Assembly (NCBI RefSeq): GCF_050908995.1
Contig: NC_135124.1
Coordinates: forward strand, 2,356,001-2,420,000
Source of the DNA: Andrena cerasifolii
Lineage: Eukaryota; Arthropoda; Insecta; Hymenoptera; Andrenidae
Direction: 5' to 3'
Length of the DNA: 64,000 bases
Shown: piece by piece, positions 46,701 through 57,422 of the stretch
Position numbering within the stretch: position 1 is the stretch's first letter
How the letters are laid out: every line of letters starts with the position of its first letter
Notes under the pieces: model-generated
What the model was told of the DNA's origin: nothing
Seen by the model: only the letters and a program-made list of their open reading frames with translations
The model's database searches: none
Translations under genes and position numbers: made by a program

Positions 46701-47132
46701 TCCCGCAATAGATATTGGTTATTCCGTAACCAAAAAAAATTTCTCGTCATCGATAATGGTTATTCATAACCAAAAAAAAATCTCATCAACGATAATGGTT
46801 ATGCGGAACCAAAAAAAAAAAATCTGGTCATCGATAACGGTTATTCGTAACCAAAAAAAAATTCTGGTCATCGATAATGGTTATTCGTAACCGAAAATAA
46901 TTTCCGTCGTCTATAACAGTTATTAGTGACCAAGAAATATTTCCGTCGTCAATAATGATTATTAGTGACCAAATATATTTCGGTTGACAATAATGGTTAA
47001 TACTGACCAAAAAATATTTCGGTCGACAATAATGGTTATCAGTAACCAAAACAGATAAATCTTAATATATTTTAATCCTTTGATTTTTCGGAAAATTTAT
47101 GCAGTATTTAATGAAGACTGACTTCCATTTAA

Positions 47133-47414
47133 CTCGGCAGGAGGCGCTACTGTGTAAATTTACCACAGAGGCGCTAGTTGCGAAAATATGAAGACTGTTT
47201 GGGTTTTTGTTACAATTTTTTAAAGAACTTTAATAACGATTTTAAGATATTTCATAAATTTTCTTTGATTCTTAAAACACTGTACTTTAACATAAAAATT
47301 ACAAAGTTAAAATAAAAATATTTTAAAACCGTGGTTTTTTACGTTTCAATTTTGGGCATTTTTGACCCGGTAGCGACAACCTGTGTTACAATATGGGGTG
47401 CGCCTCCCGCCGGG
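47133..47414. mobile_element. TTAA-type MITE, copy 3
   Basis: TTAA at 47129-47132 and 47415-47418. Ends CTCGGCAGGAGGCGC and GCGCCTCCCGCCGGG. Collinear with the copies at 11078 and 28800. Confidence 0.9.
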
Positions 47415-47418
47415 TTAA

Positions 47419-49065
47419 ATAAAAATTAACTTTTCCTCAATGATTTTTTTCGAAAAAATTAAAAAAAAAACTGTTCTTTCATGCCTCTGGTATTGAAGTT
47501 ACGGTGGCGGAAAACCAAACCGCGCGTTGTATTGGTGAACGCCACGCGCGAGATATGATAAAATTACCGAGGGGGGACGATGAAACGTTAACGAAATGCA
47601 GGTTAGTCGCGACACGCGTAGCCACGATCCGTCACGTATCGACGAGAAATCTATTTTGCCATTCTACGACGCCTGTCGAACGCGATAAAACACGGGTCGT
47701 GCTCATTGTAACGCGGCTAATGGCAGATTTATGGCCACTTCGCGCCTCGTTTACGCGCCCTACCAATTAGGTACCGGGGTCCCAGCACCTTTAACTACTG
47801 TAAAATCCCCTTGACGCGACGGGCACAATTACTTGAATTCTCAATACCTACTTACATGGGTCGCTATTCCCCCGTCCCTTCATTTCTTATCTCACTCCAG
47901 TGGCTACGCCAAGCTGTCGCTGAAAAACCCGCTTGTGCTGCAATAAACGGATGCCTCCCGACACTTTACCGCTAAATGCCTTCTACAGAATTCAGCATCA
48001 GTGGGTACCTGAAACCATTGGCTTCGGTAAAAGTTCATCGCTTAAATACGCATCGCTTCGGGGAACTGTAGGGTACTTGTTAATATAGGGGGGAATTAAT
48101 TTCCCTGCTGCATCCTAAATACGTCGACGTATTAAACGTAGCCGAATCTATTTCTCGGTTGGAATATGAAATTTCGAAGCGTCAACGTTGAAACGTCGCA
48201 ACAACGATAAAACAGAATTAGCACGTGCGAAACACGTACATACCGCGTGTCTGCATCGAGAAACTCCGAACGCATGACCTGGATAACTTTGATATGCTCG
48301 TGAATTGATGGGGAAACGTCGATGCAAATGCAGTGCAAAAAATGGCAAGCCGTTAGAGGGACGTTGATAGTTTGACGCCGGCTCGGTTGGAAATTGATAT
48401 TCGAGACAACTTGATAACGAAGGCTTGAAGCATTTAAAATGTTAGTTAGGATCAAAGGTTTTCCTGCAAAACGAATTTAGGAAGTTAAATTTTATCTTGG
48501 GTAGTGTCTGTACTAATGTTATCCTAATATTAGTAGGCAACAACTATTGTTGTTGCGACTTTACTGCTCATATTAATTAGGGAATTATTTATTCGATTAT
48601 TGCAAGTCATTGCTGGTGACATTTGGTAAATCACATTTGGTAGGTAAATATATACAGGTATACCTGTGCTGTCCTCTTTAGTTAAAATGTCCTATCTAAC
48701 ATTTTGAAACAACCGAGAAAACTGAAGTTTTATCATTTACTTTGTACCGTCCTTAATTTCCTTCATTTAAATTAAAACATGTTGTCATTATTTCGTAACA
48801 GCCTAATATAATTTTTTGTAATAGGTGTACCGGTAGGTGATGTATTATTAACGTAACAATTGATTAATTGTTTTAGATAGGATATTATAACCATTTGGAA
48901 ATAAGTTAGGTTAAATACATTACACTGTTTATAAATCTTTACGAAGCACGTAGAGTTTTCTAACCTTACTTAAAAGGTAAAAGACGCGTGGAACTTCAAA
49001 TATTTCAACATATCTCGAAAAATAAAAAAATGCTAGATAGAACAGTTTAACTGAGGAGGGCAGTG
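47419..49065. other. Unassigned sequence with CpG-rich island
   Basis: About 47495-47770 and 48120-48440 are CpG-rich and unique in the window. The frames 47504-47770 (+) and 48132-48455 (-) have no recognisable domain. The rest is AT-rich. Confidence 0.35.
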
Positions 49066-49432
49066 TAGTGGTGGATTTAACAGGGCGGCCGATGAGCAGT
49101 TGCCATCTGGGCCCCTGCTCAAAAGGCCCCTCCCCCCCCCTCTAGGCCCCCCACTCTTAAAACAATTATGATTTTATTCAAAGTATTTCTTCTGTATTAT
49201 TACACTGAGCCCATTTTTTAGTAAACTGCCGCTTTATTGTCCCGAAAAATGGGCCCTTGCTTAGAAGGCCCCCCTAGGCCCCTGTCTTCAAAAAGAAATT
49301 ATGATTATATCCAGCGCTATATTTTTTTTCTATACACTGTAGTTTTTAGTAAACTACCTCTTCATTTTCCCGAAAAAATTGGGCCTCTCAGAGCCTTTGC
49401 CACCTGGGCCTTTTTTCTTAAATCCGCCACTG
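49066..49432. mobile_element. hAT-type MITE (CAGTGGCGGATTTAA), copy 2
   Basis: Starts TAGTGGTGGATTTAACAG and ends TTAAATCCGCCACTG. Same orientation and body as 21547-21901. No 8-bp duplication remains. Confidence 0.8.
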
Positions 49433-49594
49433 TATACCTGTACATGCATATAAACAATTAGAGTACTCTCCCAGAAACATACCACAGCTACAGAGCTACA
49501 AACTTCTTTCGTACGAACAATCTATCACAAGTAGATTTTTCAATGGGGACCTTTCTGCTGTGAAATTCCATGAAAAGACATACATCACGCTGTA

Positions 49595-50028
49595 CAGGCT
49601 GTTTCACTACAGGTGGCAATTCTTTTAGGGGATGATTCCAGGGGTCCAAATAAGACAAACGTGTAGAACAAATTTCTTTAACCCTTTCTGCTCTTCACTT
49701 TTTCTGGCAATTGAAAAAAATTTGCTACACGATGACATATGAAATCTTTAGGGCTATAGTATCAGTTATAAACGTTAACTATTCCATTTTAGTTAATAAT
49801 TTCGGATGGAATGAAACGAGTAGAAGGGGTTAATATCGCGCTTCGTTTTCGGGAAAATGGAGTCTGAATTTTAGCCGAGTATGCGTATCTACACCGAAGT
49901 ACATGTACATCGTCGGCGCACGCGTACTCGGCTAAAATTCGCAGTCCATTTTCTCGTAAACGAAGCGCGATATTGAAAAATTTTATTCCGTATTTTAAAA
50001 GGATTGCCAGCTGTAGTGAAACACCCTG
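49595..50028. mobile_element. TA foldback CAGGSTGTTTCACTACAG
   Basis: The ends are CAGGCTGTTTCACTACAG and the complement of CAGGGTGTTTCACTACAG, with TA at 49593-49594 and 50029-50030. The inner arms (about 49835-49895 and 49920-49971) pair through GCGCTTCGTTT and GTACGCGTGC / GCATACTCGGCTAAAATTC blocks. Confidence 0.85.
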
Positions 50029-50030
50029 TA

Positions 50031-50466
50031 TAAGATCCGACTCTGTGTATTTAAGTACGTACAAGGACTGGGAAAGACTCTATATCGATTAGAGGGTTGT
50101 CTGTTTGTTGCGCGTAGGTTGAACATTATACCTACGGTTAAAAGTAAGAGGAAATTCTCAGAAACTTAAACAGATAATTTATTGCCAATCATCAAGCAGA
50201 ATATTCACCATTTCGAGTACTCGCGATAGATAGTGTATCGTATAATTTGAATTTCGACCGTAAAAATTGTTAGAAGAGATGATTTCGGCGCAGTGGTTCG
50301 GTCTATTGAATAATTAAATAAAAGCTATTTTGCGATTTTGAGAATTTTTTATCAAATTCCAACGGTTCGGTCAGTGGTTATGACCATTTTCAAGGAAAGT
50401 TAGATAAACGGAAAAATACTGCGTATGCTTTTATACAAGAAATTTTTTCTTTTAAACAATTAACAC
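50031..50466. other. Unassigned sequence
   Basis: AT-rich, with no feature supported. Confidence 0.35.
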
Positions 50467-50892
50467 GTTCCTGAACCCGGAAATTCAAAAAATTCTGAAA
50501 CTTCGTGAATACGTAGGGAATTTCCCCCTGATTACAACGCATTTTTGTTTGCTGTCTAAATTCACTCTAAGGGGGTGTAAAATTGACTCCTGAAAATCCG
50601 GATATTTTCCGATTTTCTGTTATAACTCGTGAACTGTAAAATATTTTTTTTACCAAATGATAGATCTAATTAAAAGAAGTAACTTTTGTCTTGAAACTTT
50701 TCTTCTATCTCTTACAGATTGCGAGTTACAAAATAAAATCGGAGAATAGCCGAATTTTCGGGGATTAATTTCACCCCCGTGGAGTAAATTTGGGCAGCAA
50801 ACAAAAGTTGCGTTGTAATCAGGAGGAAATCCCCTACATATTCACAAAGTTTCAGAATTTTTTGAATTTTCAGGTTTGGGATCTTCCCTTGT
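50467..50892. mobile_element. ACAAGGG-group foldback, TCCCGAACCCG subtype, left end cut
   Basis: Aligns with 40978-41419. The left terminus is degraded (GTTCCTGAACCCGG), the right terminus intact (GATCTTCCCTTGT). Confidence 0.85.
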
Positions 50893-51230
50893 AAGGTAAA
50901 CAGTAGACACAAGGCAAGAACATCTAGAGGGTAAACCCGGCCTAAACGATGCCAGAGCGGTAGACGTTAAAGATTATGAAATAAATTGAAAGGACGAAAC
51001 TCCAAAGCCTCACAACCATACTGCCATGATACCACCGTTATTGCTTATGTGGTAAAAAGTCACTCTTAGGTGTCAGAAAACATAATTACATAACGTTGAC
51101 AATAATATGTAACAATAGTCAGATCATAGAAAAATAGAAACAATGATTCTAATAGAAAGACCACATCATCAGGCGTTACTTCTACAGTAAAGTTGCGTAA
51201 TAGTCCTGTATTTTAGGTGTTTCATACCTA

Positions 51231-51614
51231 GGGTGAAGGACCCAATTACTGACACCTAACCAATTACTGTCAACTTAAGCTATTTTACTTAAAATAACGA
51301 ACAAATAAACGTTGTAGAGTCATACACAAAAATAATTATGTAATTCAACCTATAATCTATACTACAGATTATATACTGTAGTTTATTTATTCGTTATTTT
51401 AAGTAAAATAGCTTAAGGTGACAGTAATTGGTTAGGTGTCAGTAATTGGGTCCTTTACCCTAGGGGAAAGTCCTACGTCTATAGTATAGATTATAGGTTG
51501 AATTACATAATTTTTTTGTGTATGACTTTACAACGTTTATTTATTCGTTATTTTAAGTAAAATAGCTTAAGGTGACAGTAATTGGTTAGGTGTCAGTAAT
51601 TAGGTCCTTTACCC
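51231..51614. mobile_element. TA foldback with three arm copies
   Basis: The left arm starts GGGTGAAGGACCCAATTACT after TA (51229-51230). Its inverted copy ends at 51460 (followed by TA), and a second, longer inverted copy ends at 51614 (followed by TA at 51615-51616). The third arm pairs with the full left arm through ATAATCTATACTA and CAACGTTTATTT. Confidence 0.85.
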
Positions 51615-51616
51615 TA

Positions 51617-52265
51617 GTGTATCACTTAATCGTGTCATTCCGTTCGGCCACCCAACTTACATACAATTGCCACCACAGTATTAAGTCTGAGTCTGTGCAT
51701 TAAAATGAAAATAGTATCCGAAGCATACGTAGCAATGGAGAAAGTGATGTCTCAAGAGAACCTAGGTAGGTTTAATGTCTTGCGTCTGCATAGTTGTTTT
51801 AAACAAACGGGATTTCTCCGTTAATTGTTTGCCACTGCAGAGGAGACAGACGATAGGTTGGGAGAGATTTCCTCGTGGGAACTGGTCGTACTCGAGCAGT
51901 CGAATTTATCGATGAGTCACGCGTGCGATCTCGCCGTCGCCACGTTTTTGCAGGATCGTTCTCCTGGAGGGGTAGGTATTGCGCGCGGCACAGGAAGGCG
52001 CGGTGCGGCGCGGTGCGGTGGCCCTTTGCACGTACGTATATACCTAGGCCATAAAATCTGGCCCGCATAAGGGCGTCGAGAGGAAGGTGCGCGACGCGCT
52101 CGGTTCTCTGGACCCTCGGGCTGTCGCCCATATGGCGACCATCGCCGTTATTGCCACACCGAGCCATAGGTAAACTACCCACACTTTTGTACTTTTTGTC
52201 TCCAGAGAGAACGCTGTCCCACGTTTTCGTTCGGGTCCACCTTCCCCACAGAATACAGCCTCGTT
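51617..52265. other. Unassigned sequence, CpG-rich in part
   Basis: About 51800-52260 is GC-rich with GGTGCGGCGCGG repeats near 51990-52020. A 163-residue open frame on the minus strand (51799-52290) has no recognisable domain and is judged compositional. Confidence 0.35.
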
Positions 52266-52453
52266 CTATAGTCCACTCGCAACAGTCCACTGCATCGTTG
52301 TCTCTTCGGGGCCTAAGCCATGTGTAGCGGTAGGTGCATACCTACTGACGGCCACTCGAATCTTCCCTTCACAAGTTCCCGACGAACTTGGACTGGCTAT
52401 CTCATATCACACAACTCACGAATGTTTTTTTTTTATTATTTTTCAATTAAACG
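52266..52453. repeat. Dispersed ~190-bp repeat, copy 2
   Basis: Same orientation and block order as 31150-31345, ending in a T-rich run. It ends about 45 bp before the hAT-type element at 52506. Confidence 0.7.
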
Positions 52454-52505
52454 GAAAGCCTGCGTTTTTCTCTTATCAGATATCATTACGTTACTCTTGT
52501 AGAGT

Positions 52506-52882
52506 CAGTGGCGGATTTAAGAAAAAAGGCCCAGGTGGCAAACGTTGGGGGGCCCATTTTTCGGGAAAATGAAGAGGTAGTTTGCTAAAAAGGGGTAAAT
52601 GTGTAGAAAAGTATAGGAAAAAAGTGCTAGGATAAAATCATAATTTATTTTTGAAGACAGGGTTCTAGGGGTGCCTTCTGAGCGGGGGGCCCTCTGAACA
52701 GGGGCCCATTTTTCGAGAAACTAAAGCGGTAGTTTACTGAAAACGGGCTCAGTGTAATAATACAGAAAAAATATAGTTTGGATAAAATCATAATTTTTTT
52801 TAAGGAGGGGGCCCTGGTGGGCCTTCCGAGAAGGGGCCCACGTGGCAAGTGCTCATCGGCCGCCCTGTTAAATCCGCCACTG
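52506..52882. mobile_element. hAT-type MITE (CAGTGGCGGATTTAA), copy 3
   Basis: Perfect 8-bp duplication TGTAGAGT at 52498-52505 and 52883-52890. Ends CAGTGGCGGATTTAAG and TTAAATCCGCCACTG. Inverted relative to 21547 and 49066. This copy fixes the family's boundaries. Confidence 0.92.
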
Positions 52883-52890
52883 TGTAGAGT

Positions 52891-53329
52891 GTTTCATCGC
52901 AAGACACATTAAACTTCATGGCGAGTTCTCTTGTAACGATGCGTCGATTTATGGCGATTGTCGCCTGTAAATCATCATTACCCACTGTAGTCCAGTGAAA
53001 TTAGGTGGAAATATGGTCAATCTACGGAATAATACCCAGCAAGCTAAATTTTGGTTTGGGCCTTTATTTCTTCATTTTAAACAATATGTCAAAAGTCCCC
53101 ATCGCTCCGACCCTCGCTAAAACTTTTACAGAGGGTCGAAGGTAGAAGGAAGCTGTTTTTCGCGAATATCTCGTTATCTAGCAGTTTTACGACAAAAATG
53201 GTTATCATACAATTTATAGCCTAGGAAATTCTCTACAAAAAAGGTCCTACGAGATTTTTTTGTAGGATTAACTATTTTCATGTATGACAGCTTACAAAGT
53301 TTCAACCCTCATACTTTTGACAAGGGAAG
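52891..53329. other. Unassigned sequence
   Basis: No supported gene or repeat. Confidence 0.35.
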
Positions 53330-53545
53330 ATCCCGAACCTGAAAATTCAAAAAATTATGAAACTTTGTGGATATGTAGGAGACGGCCTCCTGAACACAAC
53401 GCAATTTTGTTTGCTGTCCAAATTCACTCCAAGAGGGTGCAATTAGCCCCTCAACATTTTTCGATTCTGTGTTATTACTCGCGAACTGTAGGAGATAGAA
53501 AAAAACTTTTCAAGATGAAGTTACTTCTTTTAATTAGGACTCTCA
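53330..53545. mobile_element. ACAAGGG-group foldback, left half only
   Basis: ACAAGGGAAGATCCCGAACC and the following ~200 bp match the left arm of 35424 and 40978. The match stops near TTTTAATTAGGACTCTCATT, so the right arm is absent. Confidence 0.75.
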
Positions 53546-53848
53546 TTTGGTAAGTTACAGTTCTCACAGTTCGTACAAATAATGTATATGTACTCTATAC
53601 TTAATACTCTATACTCTGGGCTGATTTAATAGGTATGTACTTTTAGTACCTACTTTGTACTTTAGTAGGAATTTTGATGCAATCCTATCGCATATATCGG
53701 GTTATGTAAAACTATAAAAAGACCACGTTAACGCAATTTAGTGTAGTTACCACGTTTGCAATGTAGCATCTACGTACATACATACATATTCGACAAACTG
53801 TTTATCAGGAGCGGCGCAATTTGATTCACCCCTGCAGCCTACTGTACA

Positions 53849-54016
53849 GTGAGTTTTTCAGTATGCCATGAAAATACATATAAACGAAAGAATACCAGAT
53901 TGGGAAGTAACTGGACAGAAGAACAATTCAGAAATGCAATAGATGATGTAGCAAATAAGGTTATGGGTTTCAACGAAGCTGCAACAACTTTCGGCATTCC
54001 TGAAGCAACAATATTT
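53849..54016 (+). pseudogene. N-terminal HTH of a pogo-like transposase
   Basis: The frame reads YKRKNTRLGSNWTEEQ, then FRNAIDDVANK, then MGFNEAATTFGIPEATIF. This is the HTH_psq layout (basic start, W-T-E-E, A-I, then N-E-A-x2-T-F-G-I-P-x-A-T) found at the N-terminus of pogo-type transposases, which bind the transposon ends. Just upstream ATGCCATGAAAATAC suggests the original start, now out of frame. The frame runs straight into the foldback at 54017 and would then be terminated. Confidence 0.75.
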
Positions 54017-54655
54017 ACAAGGGGACCTTCAGGTTTGGCAATTTCAGAAAATTTAGATACTTTGTGTACTTGAAGGTCTTCACTCGGACATTAATTTCTC
54101 AAAACAGTAAGACGCTCTTTTCAGCCAAATTCGAGAAAATCGACTTTGAAAAATTCTGAGATCGCAGAATACAGGATACAGTATACAGGACGTTCCTCTA
54201 TCTACGGGCAATACTCTAGGGGGTGATTATACAGGCAAAAATAAGACGAAAATCAAAAGTGACGAAATTGCGTTAATGGCTTCGTTTTCGAGATTATTGA
54301 CTTTGAATTTCACCTAAATACGCGTGTCCTTCAAGCGTGCCCCTCAAGCGCCTACAATGCACGCGTATTTAGGTGAAATTCAAAGTCAATTTTCTCGAAA
54401 ACGAAGCCATTGCCGCAATTTCGTCACTTTTGATTTTCGTCTTATTTTTGCCTGTATAATCACCCCTTAGAGTATTGACCGTAGGCAGAGGAACATCCTG
54501 TATTCTGCGACCTCAGAATTTTTCAAAGTCGATTTTCTCGAATTTGGCTGAAAAGCGCGTCTTACTGCTTGGAGAAATTAATGTCCAAGTGAAGACCTTC
54601 AAGTACACTATGTTTCAAAATTTTCTGAAATTGCCAAACCCGAAGGTCCCCTTGT
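54017..54655. mobile_element. ACAAGGGGACCTTC foldback within the transposase relic
   Basis: The ends are ACAAGGGGACCTTCAGG and the complement of ACAAGGGGACCTTCGGG. Arms of ~300 bp pair through GGTTTGGCAATTTCAGAAAA, TCGACTTTGAAAAATTC and CACGCGTATTTAGGTGAAA blocks. The loop is about 20 bp near 54335. Non-coding. Confidence 0.88.
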
Positions 54656-54659
54656 TAGA

Positions 54660-54803
54660 CGAAACCCGCCTGATAAAACGAATAATACAGCTGATTGAGT
54701 AAAATGTATTGATTGTGAACGCTGGCTGCGTGAACGTAGTATGAAGTACGAAAATCGTTGCTACTATTGGGGCAAAAAGGCTAAAATTACAAATAAAAGG
54801 TAA
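54660..54803 (+). pseudogene. C-terminal zinc finger of the same pogo-like transposase
   Basis: From 54702 the frame gives KCIDCERWLRERS, then YENRCYYWGKKAK, and ends NKR-stop. It fits the transposase finger pattern WxxCxxCxRWxHxxC...YxCxxC with several ligands lost (R for H, S for C, W for C). With the HTH at 53849 it brackets the foldback, so the central DDE domain is missing. Being one gene is an inference from order, strand and family. Confidence 0.55.
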
Positions 54804-55203
54804 ACTGTTATCATAATAAATGTAAACACATTTTTTAAAAAAAAAGGGATAGGTACGTATATTATGTTTTTTTTTTCATAGAGATCCATAATTCTTTATA
54901 TGTAAATAAAATTATAATTTCTGTGTTATTAAACATTATTACCTAGTGTAAGTTCATTTAATACTTATAATAAAGTATAAGCAAAAGTAGTGTCATAAGC
55001 AAAACGCTCTGCTTTTTATTCAATTAATTAGGGGCGAAATTCTACCTTTAAGAAACGGGGTTCATTACTCCCCGATTTACCCCAAGTGTACCATTTCAAT
55101 TGATCACAATTTATTGTATCCCACACATATTTAGGTAGGTAGGTACCTATAGATACTTATACATAAATTTAAATTTTTCGAATCGCCTGGCACGAATACC
55201 TAC
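54804..55203. other. Unassigned sequence, possible transposon end
   Basis: GAAACGGGGTTC...TTTACCCCAAGTG at about 55055-55090 could be the terminus of the pogo-like relic. GGTAGGTAGGTACCTATAG follows at about 55135. Otherwise featureless. Confidence 0.35.
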
Positions 55204-55205
55204 TA

Positions 55206-55377
55206 CACTGCGTTCCACATTAGAGCATACTCGTTTCGCGCAGGGATACACTGTTGATTGGTAGTAAACCGGCAGGGAAAGTGCTACGACCAATCGCGTG
55301 TGTGAGATCCCTGGGAGCTGCGCAGATTGGTCGCAAATCGGTAGGGGCGTTGGTACACTCTTATGTGGAACGCAGTG
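55206..55377. mobile_element. 172-bp TIR element CACTGCGTTCCACAT
   Basis: The ends are CACTGCGTTCCACAT and ATGTGGAACGCAGTG with TA at 55204-55205 and 55378-55379. Inside, GATTGGT and ACCAATC words face each other. A partial, inverted, diverged copy lies at about 58158-58274. Confidence 0.8.
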
Positions 55378-55379
55378 TA

Positions 55380-56658
55380 GAGCTGTTACTTTTTGACCCG
55401 TCGGGTACCCGGGTACCCGGACATTACCCGGGATAACTTCAAGCAATTGAATATAGTATTGTCTGTGAATATCTATAATATAGTCTGATGTTAGCGGAAA
55501 ATGATCTAACAATACCACATTCAGTGGCTTGAAGTTATTCCGAGTAGCCGGGTACCCGTCGCATAGTGGTTCGAGTATACTACATGCTAACTGGACAAAA
55601 TTATTTTATAACGGTATTGGGTTTAAATGGGGTTGAAATTGTTAGAAACAAACCTGATTCGTATCACAGTTTATTATTTCACTAAAAATATCAATAAAAT
55701 GAAAATATGCCTAATTCAATAAAGGAAAAAGAACAAAATGACAGTATTGTACTTTAACTATAATTATCAGTTATAACATTATGTTTATTCCTGTAATTTC
55801 TGAGTATTCTGTGGAATTTAAAAAAATCGAGCCACAGTTGACTCACCTAACATAAAATGGCTATTAAAACAGTGTTTTACTATATGTTCCACGTCGTTCC
55901 ACGCAACAAGGGTTGAATGTACGGAAACTAGAGACTTTCTAGTTCTTTTTAATGACACGATCGATCTGCAAAAATTTGCAAAACTATACTTTGTGAATTT
56001 TTTTCGAGTGCGACGCTCGGCAGAAGAGATAGCACTGTTGTTATATTTCAGACTCTATAATGTAATGTAATATAATTAACAAGAAATTAATAGTTGTAAG
56101 ACACACTTATAGTTATAGTTAATCTATAGTACATGTAGAGTCTGAAATATAACAACTGTGCTATCTCTCCTGCCGAGCGTCGCACTCGAAAACAATTCAC
56201 AAAATATAGCTTTGCAAATTTTTGCAGATCAATCGTGTGATTAAAAAAAACTAGAAAGTCTCTAGTTTCCGTACATTCAACCCTTGTTGCGTGGAACTAC
56301 GTGGAACATATAGTAAAACACTGTTTTAATAGGCATTTTATGTGAGGTGAGTCAACTGTGGCTCGAAATTTTTTTAAAATTCCACAGAAAACTCAGAAAT
56401 TACAGGAATAATCATAATGTTATAACTGATAATTATAGTTAAAGTACAATACTGTCATTTTGTTCTTTTTCTTTTATTGAATTAGGCATATTTTTATTTT
56501 ATTGATATATTTAGTGAAATAATAAGCTGTGATACGAATCAGGTTTGTTTCTAACAATTTCAACCCCATATAAATCCAATACCGCCAAAAAATAATTTTG
56601 TCCAGCTAGCATGTAGTATACTCGAACCACTGTGTGTTGGGTCAAAAAGTCATAGCTC
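55380..56658. mobile_element. TA element GAGCTGTTACTTTTTGACCC hosting a palindrome
   Basis: The ends are GAGCTGTTACTTTTTGACCC and the complement of GAGCTATGACTTTTTGACCC, with TA at 55378-55379 (shared with the previous element) and 56659-56660. Near the left end are repeated CGGGTACCCGG words. It is interrupted by 55562-56634, leaving only ~24 bp of its right end. Confidence 0.7.
55562..56634. mobile_element. 1.07-kb foldback CATAGTGGTTCGAG
   Basis: Nearly perfect arms of ~490 bp (55562-56055 and 56137-56634) with a loop of about 80 bp. The ends are CATAGTGGTTCGAGTATAC and the complement of CACAGTGGTTCGAGTATAC. Inner pairs include CGAGTGCGACGCTCGGCAG and TTTCTAGTTC/AACTAGAAAG. No target duplication is clear. 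Non-coding. Confidence 0.88.
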
Positions 56659-56660
56659 TA

Positions 56661-57137
56661 ATACCTACATCAATCATTCTGAGAAATATGTTTAAAAGAA
56701 GATGAGCCTAGAACGAAAACCTTTAAAACAACGAAATTTGATAAATTTTAAATGCCATGCTTGCCACCCATATTCTTGAAATATTTAATTCACGAGTATT
56801 TTACGTCTGTTGTCAGAAGTCACATATGTACCTAAACCGTGAATATTTGAAAACTACGATATTTATTTTTACTGAAAAAAAATAATAATCCTATCGATGT
56901 TACAATACTTCCTCCACACACGGGCGCGCAATCGTCGCATATCTCGAGTTTCGGTTAGATTATATTCATGTCCGAGTTTCGAACCTCTGCCAAGAAACTG
57001 CCCTCCACCATTTTCTCGACGCTGTCTCATCGGAGGAGCTCCTTTCTCCCCTGTATGCGCGCCAACGCAAAGGAGACGATTCTCCGATCGGGACTAGCCG
57101 TTGCGTTGCTTCGGCAGCAAAAAATCGCGCGACACCG
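56661..57137. other. Unassigned sequence
   Basis: AT-rich, then a moderately CpG-containing stretch at about 56920-57135. No gene recognised. Confidence 0.35.
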
Positions 57138-57141
57138 TTAA

Positions 57142-57422
57142 CCCTTAATTGGTATCCTGGGGTCGCTCGTGACCCCAAACACCCAAAGTTCGATGTACAA
57201 TTTTCGGTTGTCTAAGTTGGTAAACTGAATTTCTAATTAATTTTATAATAATAGTTAAACTTTCTACGCTTCTATTATTTTATACATTACCTAAGATGAA
57301 AATATTCATAGTGGTTGCTCTAGTGTCGACTTTACAAATTTCTCTGTCCTTTTTTATTTGGGGTCTGCCACGACCGCAGTATACCAGTCACGGTTGCCAA
57401 AAACAGTATACCAGTTAAGGGG
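57142..57422. mobile_element. Probable TTAA-type MITE CCCTTAAYTGGTAT
   Basis: CCCTTAATTGGTATCCTG after TTAA (57138-57141) faces GTATACCAGTTAAGGGG, followed by TAAA instead of TTAA. GGGGTC words lie inside both ends (CCTGGGGTCG, TTGGGGTCTG). Old copy. Confidence 0.6.

Larger units (their letters stand above)
44741..47051. mobile_element. FB-like foldback built of palindromic ~41-bp units
   Basis: The left arm (44741-45198, resuming 45726-45785) and right arm (about 46040-47051) are inverted copies. Each is a tandem array of ~41-bp units, and each unit carries an internal palindrome of the GGTTA-x5-TAACC type followed by a T- or A-run and a GCGGGAATT-type spacer. Outer units (CATTATCGATGACC, TTGTCGACCGAAATATT) differ from inner units (AATATATATTGCGGG) in the same order in both arms. 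The central ~210 bp are unique, with GTAGTAAATGT twice. Arms made of tandem subrepeats are the plan of Drosophila FB elements; homology to FB is not claimed. Confidence 0.85.

Noticed and set aside
51799..52290. 163-residue open frame on the minus strand, the longest in the window
   Set aside because: Arg/Pro/Thr-rich with no recognisable domain in a GC-rich island. Likely open by composition. No splice or start context supports it.
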